Below, one piece after another: positions 1 through 5,949 of a stretch of 18,670 nucleotides of DNA. The notes beneath the pieces are model-generated. The model was given only the letters and a program-made list of their open reading frames with translations. It had not been told where the DNA came from and ran no database searches. Both the position numbers and the translations under genes were made by a program. The stretch is from the NCBI GenBank assembly GCA_018700655.1, contig JABIUG010000168.1, forward strand, positions 1-18,670, in the 5' to 3' direction. Positions within the stretch are counted from its first letter, which is position 1. Every line of letters begins with the position of its first letter. This DNA comes from Rhodospirillaceae bacterium. Its GTDB lineage: Bacteria; Pseudomonadota; Alphaproteobacteria; SP197.

Positions 1-59
1 ACACCATCCATCCGCATTCGAGCAATGAGGTCGGCCTTGAGCGCCACCGCCAAATTCAT
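1..59 (-). CDS. Start of an unidentified gene, cut by the window edge
   Basis: Reading leftward, an ATG at 59-57 opens a frame that stays open to the window edge and encodes about 19 residues (MNLAVALKADLIARMRMDG). An AGGA-type ribosome binding site lies about 7 bases upstream and overlaps the TAG stop of the preceding gene, so the two genes are probably co-transcribed and translationally coupled. Too little is present to assign a family, and whether the frame continues cannot be seen. Confidence 0.4.
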   Translation of the reverse strand, partial: MNLAVALKADLIARMRMDG

Positions 60-67
60 GGTTGGTC

Positions 68-628
68 CTAGATCGTCTTTGGAGCTGGCGGCGAGGCTGG
101 CTTGGGCGTCTTGGACTTGTGGAATGCCTTCAGACGTTCGGCCAGGGCATCAATATCCGTATCGACGGCAACCGGCGGAACATTGATTGACGTTGTATTG
201 GCTCCGATGCGAATTCGGTCGACGAAAACGGACAGCGGTCCGGCGCGTTTCAGGACGGCATCTCGATCATGAAGCGTGATCTCAAGAATGCTCGACCCCA
301 TGAGACGCTTCGTCGAAATGCGTGCGATTTCGTCCCAGCAAACGAACCTTGCGGGAAGGATGTTCGCGCCAATAGTCAGACCCGTGTCGTCAACGATCAG
401 GCCCGGACGGTTGGTGAACAGTTTCATAAGGCAGAAGGCCACTTGGTACGCGGCAAACAGGATGCAACCGCCACCAATCACAGGCTGCAATGATAGAGGC
501 AGCAGAGGATGGAGCGACACCGTTGCCGTGACGAACCTGACCCCGATCGCACCAACTGCTCCACAGAAGAACAGACCAAAGATCATCCTCGTTCTGGAGG
601 CGCCATATACGATTGGTTCGTCGATCAT
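68..628 (-). CDS. STM3941-family-like small membrane protein (hypothetical)
   Basis: This 186-residue protein has two hydrophobic segments near the N-terminus (about residues 15-35 and 45-68) and then a soluble domain. The segment PGLIVDDTGLTIGA followed by FVCWDEIARIS, and the later INVPP stretch, match my memory of the STM3941 family, which carries a PH-like domain after two membrane helices and has no established function. The tail is rich in Pro, Lys and Ala. The ATG at 628 has an AGGGG-type ribosome binding site about 9 bases upstream. The gene lies directly behind the groEL terminator, with no room for a full separate promoter in the 74-base gap, so expression may depend on read-through or on a promoter inside groEL. 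Its existence is well supported; the family call is moderate. Confidence 0.7.
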   Translation of the reverse strand: MIDEPIVYGASRTRMIFGLFFCGAVGAIGVRFVTATVSLHPLLPLSLQPVIGGGCILFAAYQVAFCLMKLFTNRPGLIVDDTGLTIGANILPARFVCWDEIARISTKRLMGSSILEITLHDRDAVLKRAGPLSVFVDRIRIGANTTSINVPPVAVDTDIDALAERLKAFHKSKTPKPASPPAPKTI

Positions 629-641
629 CGATCAAACCCCT

Positions 642-676
642 AAAGAAAAAGGGGCCGCAGCGTGAGCTGCGACCCC
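642..676 (-). terminator. Rho-independent terminator of groES-groEL
   Basis: On the minus strand the arms GGGGTCGCAGC and GCTGCGGCCCC form an 11-bp stem with one U-G wobble and a TCAC loop. It is followed at once by TTTTTCTTT. The hairpin lies 26 bases past the groEL stop codon and before the next gene, which is the textbook form and place for an intrinsic terminator. Confidence 0.92.
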
Positions 677-702
677 CAAAGGGTAGTGCATAAAAGGCTG
701 GA

Positions 703-2337
703 TCAGAAATCCATGCCGCCCATGTCGGGCATGCCGCCACCGGCCGGAGCATCGTCCTTCGGCTTTTCGGCGATCATGGCTTCGGTCGTGATCAGCAGGC
801 CGGCCACCGAGGCGGCATCCTGCAGCGCGGTACGCACGACCTTTGTGGGGTCGATAATGCCGGCCTTGATCATGTCCTTGTAGGTCTCTGTCTGAGCATC
901 GAAACCGTAGTTGTTGTCCTTCTGCTCAAGCAGCTTTCCGGCAACCACGGCACCGTCGAGGCCGGAGTTCTCGGCAATCTGACGCGCGGGTGCCTGGAGG
1001 GCACGGCGCAAGATGTCGACACCGACCTGCTGGTCGGGATCGTCAAGCGTCAGCTTGTTGAGGGCACGGGTGGCATAAAGCAGGGCAGCACCGCCGCCTG
1101 CAACAATGCCTTCCTCGACCGCGGCACGGGTCGCGTTCATCGCGTCCTCGACCAGGTCCTTGCGTTCCTTGACCTCGACCTCGGTCGAACCGCCGACCTT
1201 GATCACGGCAACACCGCCGGCGAGCTTGGCCAGACGTTCCTGCAGCTTCTCCTGGTCGTAGTTCGAAGACGTCGTCTCGACCTGTGCACGGATCTGGTTG
1301 CAACGGGCCTTGATGTCGGTCTTCTTGCCGGCGCCATCGACGATCGTGGTGTCGTCTTTCTTGATGATAACGCGCTTGGCGCTGCCGAGCATGTTCAAGG
1401 AAACATTCTCGAGCTTGATGCCGACATCTTCAGAGATGACCTGACCACCGGTCAGGATCGCGATGTCCTCGAGCATGGCCTTGCGGCGATCGCCGAAGCC
1501 AGGCGCCTTTACGGCAACGACCTTGAGGCCGCCACGCAGACGGTTGACGACCAGGGTCGCCAGCGCTTCGCCATCGACATCTTCAGCCAGAATCATGAGC
1601 GGACGGCCCGACTTGGCGACTTCTTCCAGGATCGGGAGCATCGGCTGCAGATTGGACAGCTTCTTCTCGTGGATCAGGATCGCAGGATCGTCGTACTCGG
1701 TCTTCATCTTGTCGCCGTCGGTGATGAAGTAGGGCGAGAGATAACCGCGGTCGAACTGCATGCCCTCGACGGTCTCAAGCGCGGTGTCGCGGGTCTTGGC
1801 TTCCTCGACCGTGATGACACCTTCGTTGCCGACGGTCTGCATCGCCTCGGCGATCATGGCGCCGACTTCGGCATCGCCATTGGCAGAGATCGTACCCACC
1901 TGGGCAACCTCGGCCGAAGACTTGATGCGACGCGAGCGCTTGTCGAGATCGGCCAGAACGGCAACAACCGCCTGATCGACGCCGCGGCGCAGATCCATCG
2001 GGTTCATGCCGGCGGCAACCGCCTTGGCGCCTTCGCGCACGATCGCCTGGGTCAGAACCGTGGCGGTCGTGGTGCCGTCACCGGCGATGTCGTTGGTCTT
2101 GGAGGCAACCTCGCGGACCATCTGTGCGCCCATGTTCTCGAACTTGTCGTCGAGCTCGATTTCCTTGGCGACGGTAACGCCGTCCTTGGTAATGCGCGGT
2201 GCGCCGAATGATTTGTCGAGCACCACGGTGCGGCCCTTGGGACCCAGCGTGACCTTGACGGCATCAGCCAGCGTGTTGACGCCGCGCAGCATGCGCGTGC
2301 GGGCATCAGCGCCGAATTTTACTTCCTTGGCAGCCAT
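703..2337 (-). CDS. groEL: Chaperonin GroEL (60 kDa, Hsp60)
   Basis: GroEL is the ATP-driven folding chamber of the cytosol, working as two stacked seven-subunit rings capped by GroES. The 544-residue length is normal. Visible family motifs include the nucleotide-binding LGPKGRTVVLDKSFGAP near residues 31-47, Asp52, the GDGTTTATVL loop with Asp87, the VEDAMNATRAAVEEG segment with the catalytic Asp near residue 397, and a flexible C-terminal tail ending GGGMPDMGGMDF. The ATG at 2337 is preceded by AAGGAG. It lies 28 bases after groES in the usual groES-groEL operon, under one CIRCE operator and a heat-shock type promoter, and ends at a strong terminator. Nothing in it is unusual. Confidence 0.98.
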   Translation of the reverse strand: MAAKEVKFGADARTRMLRGVNTLADAVKVTLGPKGRTVVLDKSFGAPRITKDGVTVAKEIELDDKFENMGAQMVREVASKTNDIAGDGTTTATVLTQAIVREGAKAVAAGMNPMDLRRGVDQAVVAVLADLDKRSRRIKSSAEVAQVGTISANGDAEVGAMIAEAMQTVGNEGVITVEEAKTRDTALETVEGMQFDRGYLSPYFITDGDKMKTEYDDPAILIHEKKLSNLQPMLPILEEVAKSGRPLMILAEDVDGEALATLVVNRLRGGLKVVAVKAPGFGDRRKAMLEDIAILTGGQVISEDVGIKLENVSLNMLGSAKRVIIKKDDTTIVDGAGKKTDIKARCNQIRAQVETTSSNYDQEKLQERLAKLAGGVAVIKVGGSTEVEVKERKDLVEDAMNATRAAVEEGIVAGGGAALLYATRALNKLTLDDPDQQVGVDILRRALQAPARQIAENSGLDGAVVAGKLLEQKDNNYGFDAQTETYKDMIKAGIIDPTKVVRTALQDAASVAGLLITTEAMIAEKPKDDAPAGGGMPDMGGMDF

Positions 2338-2365
2338 GTATGTCTCTCCTTGTTGCTTTTGCGGT

Positions 2366-2653
2366 TCAGCCGATCACGCCCATGATGTCGGACTCCTTCA
2401 TGATGAGGAGCTCCTGACCATCGAGCTTGATCTCGGTGCCGGACCATTTGCCGAAGAGGACGTTGTCGCCCTTCTTCACATCCAGGGCCTGAACCTTGCC
2501 GTTTTCGTCACGTGCGCCAGGGCCAACAGAGACAATCTTGCCTTCCATCGGCTTCTCTTTGGCGGTGTCGGGGATAATGATGCCGCCCGCGCTTTTCTCT
2601 TCACCGTCGGTGCGGCGGACAAGTACGCGGTCGTGCAGCGGTCGGAACGCCAT
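2366..2653 (-). CDS. groES: Co-chaperonin GroES (10 kDa)
   Basis: GroES forms the seven-subunit lid of the GroEL chamber. At 95 residues it has the family length. The N-terminal FRPLHDRVLVRR, the mobile loop with GGIIIPDTAKEKP, VSVGPGARDENG, and the C-terminal LLIMKESDIMGVI are all standard. An AGGAGG ribosome binding site lies at 2661-2666, seven bases before the ATG. It is the first gene of the groESL operon, and its leader carries CIRCE. Confidence 0.98.
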   Translation of the reverse strand: MAFRPLHDRVLVRRTDGEEKSAGGIIIPDTAKEKPMEGKIVSVGPGARDENGKVQALDVKKGDNVLFGKWSGTEIKLDGQELLIMKESDIMGVIG

Positions 2654-2699
2654 GCTTCAACCTCCTGATTGAGCTGAAAAATTCGCTGTTGTGCTGTTG

Positions 2700-2726
2700 T
2701 TAGCACTCTAGCGAGGTGAGTGCTAA
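2700..2726 (-). promoter_or_regulatory. CIRCE operator (HrcA-binding site) of groESL
   Basis: The sequence TTAGCACTC, nine bases, GAGTGCTAA is a perfect 9-9-9 inverted repeat and exactly fits the CIRCE consensus. It lies in the groES leader, ending 47 bases before the ATG. In bacteria with CIRCE the repressor HrcA binds here and is kept active by GroEL itself, giving feedback control of chaperonin level. The hrcA gene is not in this window. Confidence 0.97.
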
Positions 2727-2731
2727 CAGCG

Positions 2732-2759
2732 ATGTAAGCGAATTTCCTCAGGGATCAAG
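2732..2759 (-). promoter_or_regulatory. Predicted RpoH-type (sigma-32) promoter of groESL
   Basis: On the minus strand CTTG (2759-2756), a 17-base spacer and CTTACAT (2738-2732) fit the alphaproteobacterial RpoH consensus CTTG-N17/18-CYTATNT, with one mismatch in the -10 part. Transcription would start about 7 bases further on, inside CIRCE, so bound HrcA would block initiation. The match is by eye, and a sigma-70 reading of the same DNA is weaker. Confidence 0.6.
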
Positions 2760-2815
2760 GGGTTTTACTGAGACGAGCCCTGTTTTTTCTCATGATTTCC
2801 GCCATTTGGCAGTGT

Positions 2816-3412
2816 TCACGAGGTCGTATTGCTGACGAACAGACGTCGCGCCATGGTTTTGAGGTTCGCTACATAGGTTTGCTGAGACCAACCGCAGCCT
2901 GTTGTAAGCAGTTCCCAGTTCCGCACCTGGAGCATCATCCAGAGGATATCGGTCGCTTCTTTGGTGCTGTGACCGGCACTGAGCTTACCGTCGTCAGCCA
3001 GTTCGGCGATCGCCGCGGCGCAGCCTTCACGCATGTCCTGCATGCGCTGGTCCCAGGCCTGTTTGGCGTCATCGTCGGTATCGCCCATGGCAAGCAGCGC
3101 CCGGGCGGCGCCGTGGAGTTCGGGAAGATAGCTGGCCCAGGCCTCGATATAGGCATCAAGGCGTTCGACGCCGGATTTGGCCGTGCGGCTGGGCAGCAAT
3201 CGGCCTTGCGCACCCTTGAGCTCGTCGAGATAAAACGTCGTTGCGATCATCAGCTTGGCGCGGGTCTCGAAGTGCAGATAAAGCGCCTGGCGCGAGATCC
3301 GCGCGCGTTTGGCGATATCGGACATACGCACACCCTGGCCCCGGCTTTCTTCGAGCAGTTCCAGGGTCGCCTGAAGGATGCGTTGACGGGTATCGGGTGC
3401 GGTACTTGACAT
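2816..3412 (-). CDS. TetR/AcrR-family transcriptional regulator
   Basis: This 198-residue protein has the TetR architecture: an N-terminal DNA-binding region with a helix-turn-helix around residues 29-48 (MSDIAKRARISRQALYLHF, the canonical YxHF ending) and a helical C-terminal ligand and dimer domain of no recognisable subclass. The ATG at 3412 is only 79 bases from the divergently transcribed Rossmann-fold gene, and the gap is full of TGTCA/TGACA palindromes, so autoregulation and repression of the neighbouring two-gene operon are the natural inference. The ligand cannot be predicted. Its own ribosome binding site is weak (GGAG about 13 bases upstream). Confidence 0.92.
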   Translation of the reverse strand: MSSTAPDTRQRILQATLELLEESRGQGVRMSDIAKRARISRQALYLHFETRAKLMIATTFYLDELKGAQGRLLPSRTAKSGVERLDAYIEAWASYLPELHGAARALLAMGDTDDDAKQAWDQRMQDMREGCAAAIAELADDGKLSAGHSTKEATDILWMMLQVRNWELLTTGCGWSQQTYVANLKTMARRLFVSNTTS

Positions 3413-3440
3413 AGTGTAAAGTCACTCCCATTTGTCATCA

Positions 3441-3461
3441 TGTCAATTGACACTGTGTCAA
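3441..3461. promoter_or_regulatory. Predicted TetR operator: two overlapping palindromes
   Basis: TGTCAATTGACA (3441-3452) is a perfect 12-bp palindrome. It overlaps TTGACAC-T-GTGTCAA (3447-3461), a perfect 7-bp inverted repeat about one central base. Further TGTCA half-sites occur at 3433 and 3471, so the copies at 3441, 3456 and 3471 are 15 bases apart. A TTGACA (3447-3452) that could act as a -35 box is embedded in the palindromes, with TAATGT at 3468-3473 as a possible -10 at a short 15-base spacing. The position between the divergent TetR gene and its likely target makes this the probable operator. Confidence 0.75.
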
Positions 3462-3491
3462 GCGGCGTAATGTCACCAACGGGAGAAAGCC

Positions 3492-4181
3492 ATGAAACTG
3501 ACTGTATTTGGATCAACCGGCGGCGTTGGGCAGCACGTCGTCGCCCAAGTACTTGAGGCCGGCCACGCGGTGACCGCGTTCACGCGCAAGCCCGCGATGA
3601 TGACGCAATCGCATCCCGATCTGACGGTCATGCGGGGCGATGTTCTCGACCCTGTGGCCGTCCAACGTGCCGTCGCCGGGCAGGATGTCGTCATCTGCAC
3701 CCTGGGCATGCCGTTGCTCAACAACGACCGGCTGCGCACCTGCGGCACGGCCAACATCGTGGCAGCCATGGAAGCGGTCGACGTCAAACGTCTGGTCTGT
3801 CTTTCCAGCCTGGGTGTCAGCGAAAGCCGGGCGCTGTTGCCGCTGCTCTACAAGATCCTGATCTTCCCCACGGTGATGAAGAGGCTTCTTGTCGACCATG
3901 CGGGGCAGGAGGCGCTGATTGCCCAGAGCAGCCTCGACTGGACCGTGGTGCGACCCGGCAACTTCACCAGGGGCGAACGCACCGGCAACTATGCCCACGG
4001 CTTCACCACCCCTGACGCGGACCTCAGCTTCAAGATATCCCGCAGCGACGTGGCCGATTTCATCCTGCGGCAGTTGAGCGACGACACGTATCGCAACCGG
4101 GCACCCGCCCTTTCATACCGCAAGGCCGGTTCGCGCCCTGTTACACGTGAAACACCCGTGTGCGCGGGAGATGCCCGATGA
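3492..4181 (+). CDS. NAD(P)-binding Rossmann protein, NmrA/SDR-a type
   Basis: This 229-residue protein starts with a Rossmann motif GSTGGVG at residues 7-13. The TRKP after the second strand (residues 31-34) is typical of NADP recognition. LVCLSSLGV, the TVVRPGNFTRG segment (about 151-161) and ISRSDVADFIL (182-192) match the atypical short-chain family of NAD(P)H-binding proteins (YwnB/NmrA-like). These act as reductases or redox sensors, and there is no clear catalytic YxxxK. A GGGAGA ribosome binding site precedes the ATG. The stop overlaps the next start (ATGA), so it forms a coupled operon with the DUF1772 gene, under the divergent TetR regulator. The substrate is unknown. The C-terminal tail after about residue 210 looks unstructured. 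Confidence 0.88.
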   Translation: MKLTVFGSTGGVGQHVVAQVLEAGHAVTAFTRKPAMMTQSHPDLTVMRGDVLDPVAVQRAVAGQDVVICTLGMPLLNNDRLRTCGTANIVAAMEAVDVKRLVCLSSLGVSESRALLPLLYKILIFPTVMKRLLVDHAGQEALIAQSSLDWTVVRPGNFTRGERTGNYAHGFTTPDADLSFKISRSDVADFILRQLSDDTYRNRAPALSYRKAGSRPVTRETPVCAGDAR

Positions 4182-4672
4182 GCGCCGCATGGGTGCTCTT
4201 GCCGTCCGCCGTCGCCGTGATCGGCTGCGCCATGGTCGCGGGCCTCTTTTTCACCTTCTCGGATTTCCTGATGCGCTCGTTCCACCGCGCCGATGCCGTG
4301 GCCGGGATCGAGGTCATGCAGATCCTCAACCGCGAGATCTTCCGCTCCGTCACCATGGTCCTGCTCTGGGGCATGATGGTGCTGACCGGCGCGCTGGCGC
4401 TCTACGGCTTTTTCTTCGAGAGCGGATTCGTCGCCGATCTCTTCCTCGCCGGCGCCGCCTCCTATCTCGTCGGCGTGTTCGCGGTGTCGTTTGCCTTCAA
4501 CATTCCGATGAATGAACGGCTCGACGCCATGGACCATCGTAACGCCGAAGCGGCTGCCTACTGGCAGATTTATGTCAAGCGCTGGACATCATGGAACTAT
4601 GCCCGTGCCTTCGCCTCGGTGGCATGGGCGGCGTGTTTTCTGGTTGCGGGCCTGGCGCTTGCGCAGGCCTGA
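4178..4672 (+). CDS. DUF1772 (anthrone-oxygenase-like) membrane protein
   Basis: Starting at the ATG at 4178 (GGGAG about 7 bases upstream, ATGA overlap with the previous stop) this gives 164 residues; a GTG at 4160 is possible but less likely. Four membrane segments are visible at about residues 5-27, 56-80, 86-108 and 141-163. The conserved pattern of DUF1772 is present in order: GLFFTFSDFLM (22-32), MQILN (47-51), NIPMNERL (108-115) and WTSWNYAR (136-143). Some relatives are called anthrone oxygenases, but most have no tested function. Coupling to a Rossmann reductase and TetR control suggest a small redox or detoxification unit in the inner membrane; that is inference. Confidence 0.85.
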   Translation: MSAAWVLLPSAVAVIGCAMVAGLFFTFSDFLMRSFHRADAVAGIEVMQILNREIFRSVTMVLLWGMMVLTGALALYGFFFESGFVADLFLAGAASYLVGVFAVSFAFNIPMNERLDAMDHRNAEAAAYWQIYVKRWTSWNYARAFASVAWAACFLVAGLALAQA

Positions 4673-4686
4673 TCAGGGCAGCGATG

Positions 4687-5949
4687 TCAGGAAGGGGGTT
4701 TGGCGTTGCCCGGGCGTCGGGTGACTTTACGGCTTCGGCGGTCGAGTTCGCGTTCGACGTCGGCGAGGTCGACTCCGGCCCTGGCGGCTGCCGTCAGCGC
4801 GAAGTAGATGACATCGGCGGTTTCGTGGGCGACTTCGGCGGTGCCCTGGGCCTGAGCCAGCTCGGTGGCTTCCTCGATCAGCTTGGCATCGAGCAGGCCG
4901 GCTTCGTCGAACAGGCGGCGGGTGTAGGAACCTTCAGGCGCATTGTCGCGGCGTTCGGCGATCAGGCGGGCCAGTGCGGGCAGGCCGGTGTCGCTGCCCC
5001 AGCAGGTCCAGGTATCGAGATGGCAGAAGCCCTGGCCAGCCTGGCGCACCGTGAAACGCAGGGCATCGCGGTCGCAATCGAGGTCGATCTTGAGCAATTC
5101 CTGGGTCGCGCCCGAGGTCTCGCCTTTGACCCAGAGACCGCGCTTGCGGGAGTGGTAGGCGCCGACCTGGCGATCGACCGCGGTGCGCAGGCTTTCCAGA
5201 TCTGAATAGACCAGGCCCAGCGCGCGGGCGTGTCCGTCGCAGACCACGGTGGGCCACAGGCCATCAGGGCGGTCGCTGACGAGTGGCGCGGCAATCGCGT
5301 CGGCCAGATGCAGCGCACCGGAATAAAGCGCCATGCCGACCTGGGCATCGGCGCCTGCCTTGTCGGCCAGGGCAATATCTTCAGCGGTCGTGAAACCACC
5401 CGCTACGGTCAGTTTGGCATCGCCGCAGACTGCTTTCAGGCGGCTGGTGGCTTCAAGGTCCGTGCCCGCCATGCGGCCTTCGCGTTCGACGAAGGTGACG
5501 AGGAAGCCGCCGACGAGGTCGCGCAGTTCGACCATGCGGTCTTCGACGGAGGCACCGGTCTTGGTCGTCCAGCCATGGGTGACCACTTCGCCTTCGACGG
5601 CATCAAGTGCCGCGATAATGCGTTCGCGGGGAAGCTGGGAGAGGATCTCCGGCTGGGCTGCGGTACCCAGAATGATTTTCTCGGCTCCGGCGTCGAGCCA
5701 GCGGATCGCGGTTTCGACATCGCGGATGCCGCCGCCGACACGGCAGGGAGCAATGCTGACGAGTTCCTCGATCAGCGCGCGGTTGTCGCCCTGGCCCAAT
5801 GCGGCGTCGAGATCGATTACGGCGATCTCGCCGACCAGCCGGAACTTCTCGGCGATCGGGCGCGGGTCGCCGGCCTCGATCGCCATTTCCTTGCCGCCCA
5901 CAAGCTGGACGGCCTGGCCGCCCATCAGGTCGATCGAGGGAATGATCAC
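4687..5949 (-). CDS. HisA-HisI-HisE trifunctional fusion, histidine biosynthesis
   Basis: One 420-residue protein carries three enzymes. Residues 1-225 are a HisA barrel (ProFAR isomerase) with Asp7, GGGIR (72-76), Asp116, Thr152, the phosphate-binding AGG (183-185) and GMALY (205-209). Residues 228-318 are HisI (PR-AMP cyclohydrolase) with HSRKRGLWVKGETSG, the Mg/Zn motif DCDRD (291-295), Cys309 and Cys316. Residues 322-415 are HisE (PR-ATP pyrophosphohydrolase) with SYTRRLF, EEATEL and HETAD. Together they catalyse three successive steps from PR-ATP to PRFAR. Odd points: the usual DG at the HisA catalytic acid reads Glu157-Gly158, and the HisI-HisE half resembles fungal HIS4. The start is GTG, overlapping the MFS stop as GTGA, so it is translationally coupled as the last gene of the his operon. 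It ends only 14 bases from the convergent DUF1772 gene. Confidence 0.95.
   Translation of the reverse strand: MIIPSIDLMGGQAVQLVGGKEMAIEAGDPRPIAEKFRLVGEIAVIDLDAALGQGDNRALIEELVSIAPCRVGGGIRDVETAIRWLDAGAEKIILGTAAQPEILSQLPRERIIAALDAVEGEVVTHGWTTKTGASVEDRMVELRDLVGGFLVTFVEREGRMAGTDLEATSRLKAVCGDAKLTVAGGFTTAEDIALADKAGADAQVGMALYSGALHLADAIAAPLVSDRPDGLWPTVVCDGHARALGLVYSDLESLRTAVDRQVGAYHSRKRGLWVKGETSGATQELLKIDLDCDRDALRFTVRQAGQGFCHLDTWTCWGSDTGLPALARLIAERRDNAPEGSYTRRLFDEAGLLDAKLIEEATELAQAQGTAEVAHETADVIYFALTAAARAGVDLADVERELDRRSRKVTRRPGNAKPPS

Noticed and set aside
2756..2815. Terminator for the TetR gene
   Set aside because: The only short complementary pieces (GCC/GGC around ATTT) make a three-pair stem with no following T-run on the right strand.
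4668..4677. CCTGATCAGG palindrome between the convergent DUF1772 and HisA-fusion genes
   Set aside because: It is only 10 bp, includes the stop codon, has no loop and no T-run, so it is not a usable terminator and may be chance.
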